From assembly GCF_007995245.1 (NCBI RefSeq), contig NZ_VCBA01000006.1, positions 248,001-312,000 on the forward strand: 64,000 nt of DNA, in the 5' to 3' direction. Shown in pieces: positions 52,097 to 60,721 of this stretch. The notes under the pieces are model-generated. The model saw only the letters and a program-made list of their open reading frames with translations. It was not told the DNA's origin and did not search any database. Source of the DNA: Tateyamaria sp. syn59 (GTDB lineage: Bacteria > Pseudomonadota > Alphaproteobacteria > Rhodobacterales > Rhodobacteraceae). The position numbers and the translations under genes were made by a program. Positions within the stretch are counted from its first letter, which is position 1; every line of letters begins with the position of its first letter.

Positions 52097-52849
52097 ATGA
52101 CATCTGCTTTGAGCAAGCTGCGCCTTGGTGTGAATATCGACCACGTGGCGACCGTGCGGAATGCGCGCGGCGGTGATACACCAGATCCCTTGCGCGCGGC
52201 GAAGATGGCCGAGGCAGCGGGCGCCGACGGCATCACCGCGCACTTGCGCGAGGACCGCCGCCATATCTCGGACGCCGATATCGAAGGGTTGATGGACGTG
52301 CTGTCCGTGCCCCTGAATTTCGAGATGGCCGCCACGGACGAGATGCAAGGCATCGCGCTCCGTCATAAACCCCACGCCGTATGCATCGTGCCGGAAAAGC
52401 GCGAGGAGAAAACGACCGAAGGCGGCCTGGAAGTAGCGCGCGAGGAGAACCGGCTGGCCCATTTTATTGCTCCACTGCGCGATGCCGGCTGTCGCGTGTC
52501 CATCTTCATCGCCGCTGACAAGCGTCAGATCGAAGCCGCTCACCGGATTGGGGCCCAAGTGATCGAACTGCACTCCGGCGCCTACTGCGATGCCCATCAC
52601 GAAGGACGGTTTGAGGACCGCGACCGTGAATTGGAAGCGATGCGCGAGATGTCGACATTTGCCCATGATCTGGGGCTTGAGGTGCATGTCGGCCATGGGT
52701 TGACCTATGAGACCGTGGCCCCAGTCGCGGCCTTTCCCGAGGTGATGGAGTTGAACATCGGGCATTTCCTGATCGGCGAGGCGATCTTTCTGGGTCTGGA
52801 CCCCGCCATTCGCGAGATGCGCCGGCTGATGGACGGCGCGCGGGCGTGA
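52097..52849 (+). CDS. pdxJ: Pyridoxine 5'-phosphate synthase PdxJ
   Basis: 250 residues: [49 protein letters not shown] near 158 and [20 protein letters not shown] then [17 protein letters not shown]. It condenses DXP with 3-amino-2-oxopropyl phosphate to PNP. Full length. acpS usually follows; here two other genes intervene. Confidence 0.97.
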   Translation: MTSALSKLRLGVNIDHVATVRNARGGDTPDPLRAAKMAEAAGADGITAHLREDRRHISDADIEGLMDVLSVPLNFEMAATDEMQGIALRHKPHAVCIVPEKREEKTTEGGLEVAREENRLAHFIAPLRDAGCRVSIFIAADKRQIEAAHRIGAQVIELHSGAYCDAHHEGRFEDRDRELEAMREMSTFAHDLGLEVHVGHGLTYETVAPVAAFPEVMELNIGHFLIGEAIFLGLDPAIREMRRLMDGARA

Positions 52850-52978
52850 TCGGCATGTTCCCGACGATTTGCAGCCGGCGTCTTGTGCTTTCGTTGGAAC
52901 GCTCCATTCTTGAGTGAATGTTGAATACGCCGTCGCTCTGGTCATCGCCAATCGACGTGCAATGGATGGGAGCCAAAC

Positions 52979-53290
52979 ATGATCCGTCATTGCGTTTTCC
53001 TGCGTCTTGCCCCCAAGGCGGACAGTGCCGAGTTGGACAAGGTGATGCTGGGTCTGGGTGATGTGGTACGGCGCATTCCCGGCTGTTCTGGCTTTCGTGC
53101 TGGCCCCAATCGGGACTACGAGAGCAAGAGCCCGGACTATCCCTATGGATTTACGCTGGATGCGTCAGACGCCGAAGCTCTGGCCACGTATGCGGTTGAT
53201 CCAGAGCACAAGGAATTGGGCGCCCGTCTGGTGGCCTTGTGCGAGGGTGGTGCTGACGGCATCCTCGTTTTTGACATCGACGCGGTTTAG
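52979..53290 (+). CDS. Dabb (stress-responsive A/B barrel) domain protein
   Basis: 103 residues: MIRHCVFLRLAPKADSAELD, then RIPGCSGFRAGPNRDYESKS and DPEHKELGARLVALCEGGAD. It is a single ferredoxin-like Dabb domain, usually a homodimer; some members bind small molecules or are stress-induced. Function here is unknown. It follows pdxJ by 129 bp and precedes the hydrolase gene by 6 bp. Confidence 0.85.
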   Translation: MIRHCVFLRLAPKADSAELDKVMLGLGDVVRRIPGCSGFRAGPNRDYESKSPDYPYGFTLDASDAEALATYAVDPEHKELGARLVALCEGGADGILVFDIDAV

Positions 53291-53296
53291 CGGCCA

Positions 53297-54742
53297 GTGC
53301 GTGGCTGGCTTGTGACGTTGGCGGCTGTGCTGGTTGCAGCATGGGCCTTGACGGTTCTCGAAGGCGCACGCGCGGGCCTGACCATCGAAGATCGCCGGGT
53401 CGGAGATACCCCGGTGACCGTCTATTACAGTGCGGCAGGCGGGCCACCGGTCGTCGTAGCGCATGGGTTTGCCGGTTCACGCCAGATGATGCAGGGCTAT
53501 TCGACGGTTCTGGCGCAGGCCGGTTATACCGTTCATGCCTTTGATTTTGAGGGGCACGGTCTGCACCCGACGCCGATGGGTGGGGACGTGAACGCCATCG
53601 ACGGCACCACGCAGCGCCTGGTGAACCAGACCCGCGCGGTGCTGGACAGCGTGGCGGGTGATGTGCCAGTGGCGCTGCTGGGACATTCAATGGCCACAGA
53701 TGTACTAGTCCGCGTGGCGCAGGATGATCCGCGCATAGGACCGATTGTGCTGTTGTCGGCCTTTTCCCGCGCGATTGATGCGGTCCATCCCGCGCACATG
53801 TTGCTGGTGACCGGCGCGTGGGAGCCGGGCTTGACCGATTTCGCGTTGGAGGCCGCACGTATGGTCGATCCGGCGGCGGTGGTGGGTGAAACGGTTGTCT
53901 CTGGCGAGGTCAGCCGCCGTGCCATTCTGGCGCCTTATGCGGAGCATGTCGCGATCCTTCACTCTCGGGCCGGGCGGGCGGATGCATTGAGCTGGGTGAA
54001 CGGGTATTATGACCGATCAGGTGTCGCAACCGTGCCGCCCACGGGATGGGCGCTCATCGCGTTGCTCTTCGCGGTGACGGCGCTGGCGGCGCCATTGGCG
54101 GGTCTTTTCCCGCTGAAAGCCGCTGAGGCTAAGCCGATGCCCCTCAGGACTTTTGCCTTGGTTGCGTTTGTGCCTGCGCTTATTGCGCCGTTGCTGGCGG
54201 CCCCGCTTGATACACGGCTGTTGCCGGTTCTGGTTGCCGATTACCTGGCCTTGCACCTGTTCATCTATGGCCTGCTCCAGCTGGGCCTTCTGTTCTGGAG
54301 TGGTCGAAGGCTGACTGCACCCGCGCCGCTGGCGGCAGCCTTGCTGGTGCTATGGGGATTGGGTGTGTTTGGTTTGGCACTCGACCGCTATGGGGCGAAT
54401 TTTTGGCCGACGGATGGGCGGTTGCCGATCCTGGTGGCGCTTGCGCTGGGTGCGGTGCCATTCATGCTGGCGGATGCGCGCGCGGCCTTTGGCGCGCCTG
54501 TGTGGCAGCGCGTGGTGTTGCGGCTGGCGCTTCTGGTGTCACTGGGCATCGCGGTTGCGCTGGATTTCGAGGGGCTGTTTTTTCTGATCATGATTGCGCC
54601 CGTGATCCTGTTGTTTTTCCTGACGTTTGGCGTGATGGGCCGTGCCTTTGCCAAGCGCACTGGGCCGGGGACGGCAGGGCTTGCTCTGGGGCTTGTTCTG
54701 GCTTGGGCGTTGGGCGTATCCTTTCCGCTCTTTTCCGCGTGA
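53297..54742 (+). CDS. Membrane-anchored alpha/beta hydrolase with long C-terminal membrane domain
   Basis: 481 residues from GTG 53297. N-terminal membrane anchor (LVTLAAVLVAAWALTVLEGA), then an alpha/beta hydrolase: VVVAHGFAGSRQMMQGYSTV (oxyanion), HAFDFEGHG, nucleophile elbow LLGHSMATD near residue 120. The acid and histidine (DHAV-type) are not certain; EHVAILHSRAG near 218 may hold the His. Residues 250-478 are about seven membrane helices. This hydrolase-plus-membrane architecture is unusual; the substrate is unknown. Confidence 0.75.
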   Translation: MRGWLVTLAAVLVAAWALTVLEGARAGLTIEDRRVGDTPVTVYYSAAGGPPVVVAHGFAGSRQMMQGYSTVLAQAGYTVHAFDFEGHGLHPTPMGGDVNAIDGTTQRLVNQTRAVLDSVAGDVPVALLGHSMATDVLVRVAQDDPRIGPIVLLSAFSRAIDAVHPAHMLLVTGAWEPGLTDFALEAARMVDPAAVVGETVVSGEVSRRAILAPYAEHVAILHSRAGRADALSWVNGYYDRSGVATVPPTGWALIALLFAVTALAAPLAGLFPLKAAEAKPMPLRTFALVAFVPALIAPLLAAPLDTRLLPVLVADYLALHLFIYGLLQLGLLFWSGRRLTAPAPLAAALLVLWGLGVFGLALDRYGANFWPTDGRLPILVALALGAVPFMLADARAAFGAPVWQRVVLRLALLVSLGIAVALDFEGLFFLIMIAPVILLFFLTFGVMGRAFAKRTGPGTAGLALGLVLAWALGVSFPLFSA

Positions 54743-54750
54743 GGCGATAG

Positions 54751-55167
54751 ATGATCCTGGGTATCGGCACCGATCTGGCGAATATCGAGCGTATCCAGGG
54801 CACGCTGGACCGCTTTGGCGACCGGTTCCGCAACCGCGTCTTCACCGACATCGAACAGGCCAAGGCCGAGCGCCGCGCCGACACGGCGGGCACCTATGCC
54901 AAGCGCTGGGCGGCGAAGGAGGCCTGTTCAAAGGCGCTGGGCACCGGTTTGCGCATGGGGATCGCGTGGAAAGACATGGCCGTGACCAACCTGAAGACGG
55001 GCCAGCCGGTCATGCATGTGACGGGTTGGGCGGCCGAACGGCTGGACGCGATGACACCTGCGGGACACGAGGCGATCATCCACGTGACCCTGACCGACGA
55101 CCACCCTTGGGCGCAGGCCTTTGTCGTGATTGAAGCGCGCCCGATACAATCGCCCCCGGTGGCTTGA
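54751..55167 (+). CDS. acpS: Holo-[acyl-carrier-protein] synthase
   Basis: 138 residues: [20 protein letters not shown] with the metal-binding Asp, and [20 protein letters not shown] then [20 protein letters not shown] with the catalytic Glu/Lys of the AKEA motif. It transfers phosphopantetheine from CoA to ACP. The signal peptidase gene follows in the usual pdxJ-acpS-lepB order. Confidence 0.96.
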   Translation: MILGIGTDLANIERIQGTLDRFGDRFRNRVFTDIEQAKAERRADTAGTYAKRWAAKEACSKALGTGLRMGIAWKDMAVTNLKTGQPVMHVTGWAAERLDAMTPAGHEAIIHVTLTDDHPWAQAFVVIEARPIQSPPVA

Positions 55168-55222
55168 CACCCTCGCACGTCGCCCGCATGTAGCGCTGAC
55201 CCGACCCCTCAAGGAGCGCGCA

Positions 55223-56041
55223 ATGGCCGCCAAGGAAAAATCCCAGAATGGCGTGATCGAGACGATCAAGACCATCGTCTATGCGCTGCTGATTGCGGGT
55301 GTGTTTCGGACCTTGTTCTTTCAGCCGTTTTGGATTCCGTCCGGGTCGATGAAAGAGACGCTGCTGATCGGGGATTTCCTGTTCGTGAACAAGATGGCTT
55401 ACGGCTATTCCTATGCGTCTTGCCCCTCGATCCCGGCCATTGGCCTGGATGCGCAGGCACTATGTGGCTTTATGGGCGACGAACGTGTCTGGGCGGGCCA
55501 GCCCGAGCGCGGCGATGTGGTCGTGTTCCGCCATCCGGTGTCGGGGGCCGATTTCATCAAGCGTGTCGTCGGCCTGCCGGGCGATACCGTACAGGTGCGC
55601 GATGGTCAGATCATTCTGAACGGGACACCGGTGCCGCAGGAGCCTGCGGGCACATTCGTCGAGGTGTTCGATCGCCAGGGACCGCAGGGCCTGTTGCCGC
55701 GTTGCGAGAGCGGCGCGGTCGGGCAGGGTGCCGCCTGCAGCAAGTCGCGCTTTGTCGAGACGTTCCCGAATGGCGAAGAGCATGTCGTTTTGAATGTGGC
55801 TGTCCAGCAATCCGACAACACGCCGATCTACCGTGTACCGGAAGGGCACTACTTCTTCATGGGTGACAACCGGGACAACTCGTCTGACAGTCGTTTGGCG
55901 CAGGTGGCGGGTGGTGTCGGCTACGTGCCGTTTGAAAACCTGATCGGCCGTGCGGACCGCATCATGTTCTCGTCTGCGGGCCGGTCTATGCTGTTCTTCT
56001 GGACCTGGCGGAGCGACCGCTACTTCAAGAGGATCGAGTGA
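55223..56041 (+). CDS. lepB: Signal peptidase I
   Basis: 272 residues from ATG 55223 with AAGGAG upstream. One N-terminal membrane span ([20 protein letters not shown]), then the catalytic Ser in [20 protein letters not shown] and the general-base Lys in [20 protein letters not shown]. The [16 protein letters not shown] box is clear. An insert with two Cys ([16 protein letters not shown]) lies between the Ser and Lys boxes, typical of alphaproteobacteria. rnc overlaps its stop (GTGA). Confidence 0.96.
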   Translation: MAAKEKSQNGVIETIKTIVYALLIAGVFRTLFFQPFWIPSGSMKETLLIGDFLFVNKMAYGYSYASCPSIPAIGLDAQALCGFMGDERVWAGQPERGDVVVFRHPVSGADFIKRVVGLPGDTVQVRDGQIILNGTPVPQEPAGTFVEVFDRQGPQGLLPRCESGAVGQGAACSKSRFVETFPNGEEHVVLNVAVQQSDNTPIYRVPEGHYFFMGDNRDNSSDSRLAQVAGGVGYVPFENLIGRADRIMFSSAGRSMLFFWTWRSDRYFKRIE

Positions 56042-56724
56042 AGCTGGGCGCCGACCTCTCCGCCTTTGAAGGCCGGATCGGGCATCGCTTTGCGGCGCCT
56101 GAGTTGCTGATCGAAGCGGTCACCCATGCGTCCATGTCCTCACCCACGCGGTCCGATAACCAGCGGCTGGAGTTTCTCGGCGACCGTGTTCTGGGCCTCG
56201 TCATGGCGCAGGCGCTGTTAGAAGCCGATACCAGCGCTGCCGAAGGCGCGCTCGCCCCGCGGTTCAATGCGCTGGTGCGGAAGGAGACGTGTGCAGACGT
56301 GGCGCGTGACATTGCGTTGGGAGATGTCTTGCGATTGGGGCGCTCCGAGATGCTTTCGGGCGGGCGTCGCAAGCAGGCACTTTTGGGTGATGCCGTCGAG
56401 GCGGTGATTGCCGCGGTGTACCTTGATGCCGGTTTCGATGCGGCCAAGGCGCTGATCCTGCGCTTGTGGGCAGACCGGATTGCCCGCGTAGATGCGGATG
56501 CGCGTGATGCCAAGACGGCCCTGCAGGAATGGGCGCAGGCGCGTGGCCTCACACCGCCACAATATGTGGAAACGGGCCGTTCGGGGCCAGATCACCAGCC
56601 GGTCTTTACCATCGCAGCGCGTCTGTCCACGGGGGATGAGGCCACGGCCACGGCCGGGTCAAAGCGCGAGGCGCAGCAGGCCGCGGCGCAAGCTCTGCTT
56701 GCCGAATTGGAGGCGCCGAAATGA
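56038..56724 (+). CDS. rnc: Ribonuclease III
   Basis: 228 residues from GTG 56038. The RNase III signature is [20 protein letters not shown] with Glu and Asp, and [20 protein letters not shown] holds the second acidic set. C-terminal dsRNA-binding domain ([20 protein letters not shown] then [19 protein letters not shown]). It processes rRNA and other dsRNA. Overlaps lepB and era. Confidence 0.97.
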   Translation: MKLGADLSAFEGRIGHRFAAPELLIEAVTHASMSSPTRSDNQRLEFLGDRVLGLVMAQALLEADTSAAEGALAPRFNALVRKETCADVARDIALGDVLRLGRSEMLSGGRRKQALLGDAVEAVIAAVYLDAGFDAAKALILRLWADRIARVDADARDAKTALQEWAQARGLTPPQYVETGRSGPDHQPVFTIAARLSTGDEATATAGSKREAQQAAAQALLAELEAPK

Positions 56725-57629
56725 TCACACGCGCAGGCTTCATCGCCTTGATCGGAGAGCCCAATGCGGGCAAGTCCACGCTCTTGAACACGATGGTTGG
56801 AGCCAAGGTCAGCATCGTGACCCACAAGGTCCAGACCACCCGTGCCCGCATTCGCGGCGTCGCCATGGAGGGGGACAGCCAGTTGGTGTTTGTCGACACC
56901 CCGGGCCTATTTCAGCCACGTCGCCGTCTGGACCGCGCAATGGTTGCGGCCGCCTGGGGCGGGGCGGCGGATGCAGATGTCATCGTGCTGATGATCGAGG
57001 CGCATCGCGGTGTGACCGCAGGCGTCGAACGTATCCTCAGCCAGCTCGCCGAGATTGGAGAGGGTCGCACGGTTGCCCTTGCCATCAACAAGATTGACCG
57101 CGTAGAGGCACCGGTTCTGCTGGGGCTGACGAAAGACCTGAATGAGCGGTTTGAGTTCGTCGAAACCTTCATGATTTCGGCTGAGAAAGGACATGGTGTC
57201 GAAACCCTGCGCCAGTGGTTGGCGGAGCACGTGCCGGAGGGGCCATGGCTCTATCCCGAGGACCAAATCGCAGACCTACCCATGCGCATGATCGCCGCCG
57301 AGATGACGCGCGAGAAGCTGACCCTGCGCTTGCATCAGGAGCTGCCTTATCAGCTGACCGTTGAGACGGAAGCCTGGGAAGAGCGCAAGGACGGATCGGC
57401 CAAAGTGGACCAAATCATCTATGTGTCGCGGGATGGTCACAAAGGCATTGTGCTGGGTCATCGCGGTGAGACGATTAAGGCCGTCAGTAAGGCGGCGCGC
57501 GAAGAACTGGCCGAGTTTCTGGGCCGCAAGGTGCACCTGTTTTTGCAAGTGAAGGTGCGTGAGAAGTGGCTGGAAGAAGCCGAGCGCTATGATCAGATGG
57601 GGCTGGACTTCAAAGATGGAAATGCCTGA
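56721..57629 (+). CDS. era: GTPase Era
   Basis: 302 residues: G1 [21 protein letters not shown]2 TTRARIRG, G3 VDTPGLFQ, G4 NKID and a C-terminal KH domain near 220 ([20 protein letters not shown] then [20 protein letters not shown]). It binds the 3' end of 16S rRNA during 30S maturation. Its ATG overlaps the rnc stop. Confidence 0.97.
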   Translation: MITRAGFIALIGEPNAGKSTLLNTMVGAKVSIVTHKVQTTRARIRGVAMEGDSQLVFVDTPGLFQPRRRLDRAMVAAAWGGAADADVIVLMIEAHRGVTAGVERILSQLAEIGEGRTVALAINKIDRVEAPVLLGLTKDLNERFEFVETFMISAEKGHGVETLRQWLAEHVPEGPWLYPEDQIADLPMRMIAAEMTREKLTLRLHQELPYQLTVETEAWEERKDGSAKVDQIIYVSRDGHKGIVLGHRGETIKAVSKAAREELAEFLGRKVHLFLQVKVREKWLEEAERYDQMGLDFKDGNA

Positions 57630-57634
57630 GACAT

Positions 57635-57684
57635 TGGCTGATCGACCCTCCGGCGGGGATTTTTTTGAAACAGAGAAGCGGGGG
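57635..57684 (+). repeat. Dispersed hairpin/T-tract element, copy B
   Basis: TGGCTGATCGACCCTCCGGC, then GGGGATTTTTTTGAAACAGA and GAAGCGGGG. Nearly identical over about 46 bases to copy A at 8275-8320. Here it follows the era stop by 6 bp and could act as a terminator, but era, DUF1491 and recO are usually one operon. Confidence 0.6.
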
Positions 57685-57689
57685 ACTTG

Positions 57690-58019
57690 GTGCCTCGTTT
57701 GACCTCTCGGTTTTGGGTGGATGCGTATTTGGCGCGGTTGCGCTTCGCCGACATCCCGGGCTTTGTCGTGGCCCACGGGGATGACACCGGGGGCGCAGTT
57801 TTGGTCAAGCTGAACACGCTGGATGGGCGAGCGGTGCTCTATCAGCGGTCTTTTGATCTGATGACAGACACGCGGGTTTGGGCCGAGTTGGCGTCTGGTC
57901 CGGAGCCGGATGTGGATGCCGCAGTGACCCGGCAGCGCGGCTTTGATCCGGATCTTTGGGTGATCGAGGTAGAGGACCGAGCGGGGCGGCACCTGCTGGA
58001 TCAGGAGGGGCTCGCCTGA
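57690..58019 (+). CDS. DUF1491 family protein
   Basis: 109 residues from GTG 57690 ([23 protein letters not shown] 57687 possible). [20 protein letters not shown] and ALYQRSFDL-type strands match DUF1491, a small alphaproteobacterial family found between era and recO. Role unknown. The GGGG run of the preceding repeat element provides its ribosome site. Confidence 0.87.
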   Translation: MPRLTSRFWVDAYLARLRFADIPGFVVAHGDDTGGAVLVKLNTLDGRAVLYQRSFDLMTDTRVWAELASGPEPDVDAAVTRQRGFDPDLWVIEVEDRAGRHLLDQEGLA

Positions 58020-58020
58020 G

Positions 58021-58746
58021 ATGGAGTGGCGCGGCACGGGCATATTGCTGAGTGTGCAGCGGCATGGGGAGAGCAGCGCGATTATCGATGTCTTTACCGA
58101 GGAAAAGGGGCGTCATGCCGGGGTCGTCCGGGGTGGAACCAGCCGCAAGATCGCACCGATTTTGCAGCCAGGGGCGCAGTTGGATGTGGCTTGGCGCGCG
58201 CGGCTTGAGGAACATATCGGGAGTTTTGCTGTCGAGCCCGTCCGCAGTCGCGCGGCACTGGTCATGGGCAATCGGCTGGCGCTGGCGGGATTGAATGCTG
58301 TGACCGGGCTGTTGGGATTTTGTCTGCCCGAGCGTGAAGCGTATGGACCTCTGTACCGGCGGACCGAGGCGCTGCTGGATCTGCTTGGGCAGGACGATGT
58401 GTGGCCGTTGGCTTATCTGCAATGGGAACTGGCGCTGCTGGAGGAGATGGGTTTTGGCCTCGACCTGAAGACCTGTGCAGCCACCGGTGCGACGGATGGA
58501 TTGGCTTATGTGTCGCCTAAAACTGGGCGGGCTGTGTCCAAGGCGGGTGCGGGAATCTGGGCCAATCGGCTTTTGCCGTTACCGCCGGTTCTGCGCCGCG
58601 AGGGGGATGCGCCCGATGCGGAGATTGCATTGGGGCTGGAGACGACCGGGTATTTCCTCAAGCATCACCTGGCCCCGGATCTGGGGTCGAAACCATTGCC
58701 TGAAGCGCGTGATCGTTTTGTCGATGCCTTCAGTCGGACGTTGTGA
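58021..58746 (+). CDS. recO: DNA repair protein RecO
   Basis: 241 residues: N-terminal OB fold [20 protein letters not shown] with [19 protein letters not shown], then a helical domain with [20 protein letters not shown] (one Cys). RecO loads RecA through SSB and anneals ssDNA in the RecFOR pathway. The zinc-type Cys set is mostly missing. ATG follows the DUF1491 stop by one base; META overlaps its 3' end by 17 bases. Confidence 0.93.
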   Translation: MEWRGTGILLSVQRHGESSAIIDVFTEEKGRHAGVVRGGTSRKIAPILQPGAQLDVAWRARLEEHIGSFAVEPVRSRAALVMGNRLALAGLNAVTGLLGFCLPEREAYGPLYRRTEALLDLLGQDDVWPLAYLQWELALLEEMGFGLDLKTCAATGATDGLAYVSPKTGRAVSKAGAGIWANRLLPLPPVLRREGDAPDAEIALGLETTGYFLKHHLAPDLGSKPLPEARDRFVDAFSRTL

Positions 58747-59122
58747 ACACCATTTCATCCCCGTCATCATTGCGCAGGAACAATGTGCCTTCGCGCACTT
58801 CTGACTGGGTCATGCGCGCCAGCGCCTCAAAATATGCTGCTTCCGCATCAAGATCGGCACAGGCCGCGCGCGTGGCGACTATTGGGGAAAGTTGAAACCA
58901 GGGATACGGCACCGTGTTGGTTGCGCTGAAGCTGTTACAGGGCGCTTGCCCCGAAACCGGGCCGCCCGGCTGAAATTCGAGCGTGGCTGGCCCAGGCAAT
59001 GCGGCACCGTTCAGGGTTTGCAGCTCCCACAGACGCTCAGCGGCGCCGTAGCGCGCGACGGTCTCGTCTGCCTGGCAGGCGGGGATGGACGCCATGAGCG
59101 TCAGCGCCGCAGCCCGGATCAT
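58730..59122 (-). CDS. META-domain protein
   Basis: 130 residues: an N-terminal export signal ([20 protein letters not shown], possibly a lipobox with PAC), then [20 protein letters not shown] and [17 protein letters not shown], the HslJ/META signature including the conserved Cys-Asn. Envelope protein of unknown role. Convergent with recO. Confidence 0.8.
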   Translation of the reverse strand: MIRAAALTLMASIPACQADETVARYGAAERLWELQTLNGAALPGPATLEFQPGGPVSGQAPCNSFSATNTVPYPWFQLSPIVATRAACADLDAEAAYFEALARMTQSEVREGTLFLRNDDGDEMVFTTSD

Positions 59123-59129
59123 TGACGGA

Positions 59130-59654
59130 TCATTTCAGGGCCATCACCAGATCCACGAGCGCCGCGAAGGCAACCAGCGCCTCGCCATCGTCTGTGTGCA
59201 TCTGCTTAAGCCCGATAAGCGAGCCGTAGGCGGAGCGTGCGAAATCCTCGTTCGTGACGCCGATGCTGTTCATCAATTCTGTCAGGCGTTTGAGGCGGGC
59301 GGTATCGACCTCGGCCAGCGCTTTGGCGACGGCCTCGTCCTGCTGTGCCCATGCGCGCAGTGCGGGGCCTGGGCTGTCTTCCTGCACGCTTTGTCCGAAG
59401 CGGATCATCTTGTCCGTGGCGGTGCCGTCCTGTGCGCTGTCTTCGGCCAGCGTGGCGAGCGCACGGCTTTTCCATTCGGCTAGAAGGGCCTTCTGGAATG
59501 CCGGTACGTCCTTGAAATGCCAGTAAAAAGACCCTTTCGAGGTCTTCAAGTGTCTTGAGAGTGGTTCTGCCCTGAGCGCAAGGGGCCCTTGGGCGGTGAG
59601 TTGTTCAAGCCCGGCGTCAATCCAGGCAGCGGGGGAAAGGGGTGCTTTGGCCAT
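59130..59654 (-). CDS. TetR family regulator
   Basis: 174 residues from ATG 59654. The HTH is AGLEQLTAQGPLALRAEPLS then RHLKTSKGSFYWHFKDVPAF, the SFYWHF pattern of the AcrR type. The rest is a helical ligand-binding domain with no readable ligand. No divergent target is adjacent; the LysE gene lies 133 bp upstream in the same orientation. Confidence 0.9.
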   Translation of the reverse strand: MAKAPLSPAAWIDAGLEQLTAQGPLALRAEPLSRHLKTSKGSFYWHFKDVPAFQKALLAEWKSRALATLAEDSAQDGTATDKMIRFGQSVQEDSPGPALRAWAQQDEAVAKALAEVDTARLKRLTELMNSIGVTNEDFARSAYGSLIGLKQMHTDDGEALVAFAALVDLVMALK

Positions 59655-59787
59655 GTTCGTGCGATACGCCCGGGTATGCAGGGGCGCAAGCGAAAGCGAC
59701 TTCAACTTCCGGTATGAGCGTGTTGCCGCACATGGTGCGAAAAAATTTGCTTATCTTGCATGCAGTTCGGTCGGCGGGCGGGCTGTT

Positions 59788-60378
59788 TTAGATCCCGGAT
59801 GCGACCGCCAGCGCGACCACCAAAAGCATGGAGGCGGCCATGGCATAATTGATCCTCCGCTGCCGATGCGGGGCGAGGTCGAGCGCCTTGAGTTGCACGC
59901 CAAACCAGACCCATAGGATGTGGATGGGGATCCAGATCACGTTGATGATCAGGACCTTCCAGATGGCTTCGGCCACCAGCGCGTCGGGCATGAGCGCAAA
60001 GCCGGAAAAGAGGGCAGTGTTGACCGCGTAACCCTTTGGATTGATGGGCTGAAGCAGGATGCCGTTGATCACGCCAGGCTCAGTTTCCGCGGCGGCGAAA
60101 GCTAGCTTTGAACCGGCAAAGGCTATGCGGGATGCGAGGTAGAGCAGGTAGGCCGTGGAGAGGACGAATAGGAAGGTGCGTAGGGCGGGGCTGGCGAGGA
60201 TCAGGGCGGCGAGGCCACTGATCACCGCGAGGATGACGAGGTTGTTGCCGATGAAGAGGCCGAGCACGTATCGCAGGCCTGACCGCATGCCGAAGGCGGC
60301 GCCGACACCGGCGGCCGAGAGGACGCCGGGGCCAGGGGTGATGATCAGGAAAAAGACTGCGGCGGCGAAGGTGAGCAT
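59788..60378 (-). CDS. LysE/RhtB family exporter
   Basis: 196 residues, six hydrophobic segments, opening MLTFAAAVFFLIITPGPGVL with the conserved PGPG motif, and LLQPINPKGYAVNTALFSG with NPKG near residue 110. Likely exporter of amino acids or similar solutes; the substrate is not readable. The gene is followed by a TetR regulator 133 bp downstream and preceded by a 343-bp region that includes array copy 3. Confidence 0.88.
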   Translation of the reverse strand: MLTFAAAVFFLIITPGPGVLSAAGVGAAFGMRSGLRYVLGLFIGNNLVILAVISGLAALILASPALRTFLFVLSTAYLLYLASRIAFAGSKLAFAAAETEPGVINGILLQPINPKGYAVNTALFSGFALMPDALVAEAIWKVLIINVIWIPIHILWVWFGVQLKALDLAPHRQRRINYAMAASMLLVVALAVASGI

Positions 60379-60510
60379 GAGCGGCAGAATGGCGGAGCGG
60401 GCGGCAAGGTCAATGCCGCACTGGGCACCGTACGCGCAACGGTTAACGCGGATATTGCGCGGGAGGGGCAGATGTGCGGGTTAACGCCTTTGTTCGTTGG
60501 GAAAACGGCG

Positions 60511-60561
60511 ATGCAACAGCCGTGCACAATGCGTGCACCACACGTACACCGGTTGTGCACC
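60511..60561 (+). repeat. 11-bp phased GTRCACC array, copy 3
   Basis: ATGCAAC (60511), GTGCACA (60522), GTGCACC (60533), GTACACC (60544) and GTGCACC (60555), every one spaced exactly 11 bp. GTTAACGC flanks it at 60480 (31 bp left) and 60571 (10 bp right). Same orientation as copies 1 and 2 and, like them, upstream of a leftward gene. Confidence 0.75.
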
Positions 60562-60638
60562 GAAGCGCGGGTTAACGCGGCGTGCGGTGGTGAAGGTTAA
60601 GGGTGGGTCAACGGGGTTTTCGGGGGGGCAGATATGAA

Positions 60639-60662
60639 AAGGCCGGGCTGAAGCCCGGCCTT
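60639..60662 (-). terminator. Intrinsic terminator of the methylsuccinyl-CoA dehydrogenase gene
   Basis: AAGGCCGGGCT / AGCCCGGCCTT with a 2-base centre. On the minus strand it is followed by TTTTCATATC, so it ends the leftward gene at 60722. Confidence 0.85.
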
Positions 60663-60688
60663 CGGTTTTGCTGAACTTAGGGAGGCGT

Positions 60689-60711
60689 GGCGGGGTGAAA
60701 CCCCGCCCTAC
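60689..60711 (+). repeat. Short palindromic element (hairpin plus CTAC), copy 2
   Basis: GGCGGGGT-GAA-ACCCCGCC followed by CTAC: 8-bp arms and a 3-base loop, same layout as 21352-21374. It sits 11 bp from the mcd stop, before the terminator in the leftward direction. Confidence 0.65.
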
Positions 60712-60721
60712 CAGTTTGGGG

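Larger units (their letters stand above)
60379..60721. other. 343-bp non-coding region between mcd and lysE genes
   Basis: No ORF is supported. It contains three GTTAACGC motifs (60439, 60480, 60571), the third GTRCACC array, the mcd terminator and a palindromic CTAC element. Long, repeat-dense and unlike the compact spacing elsewhere; it is the most structured gap in the window. Confidence 0.6.
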
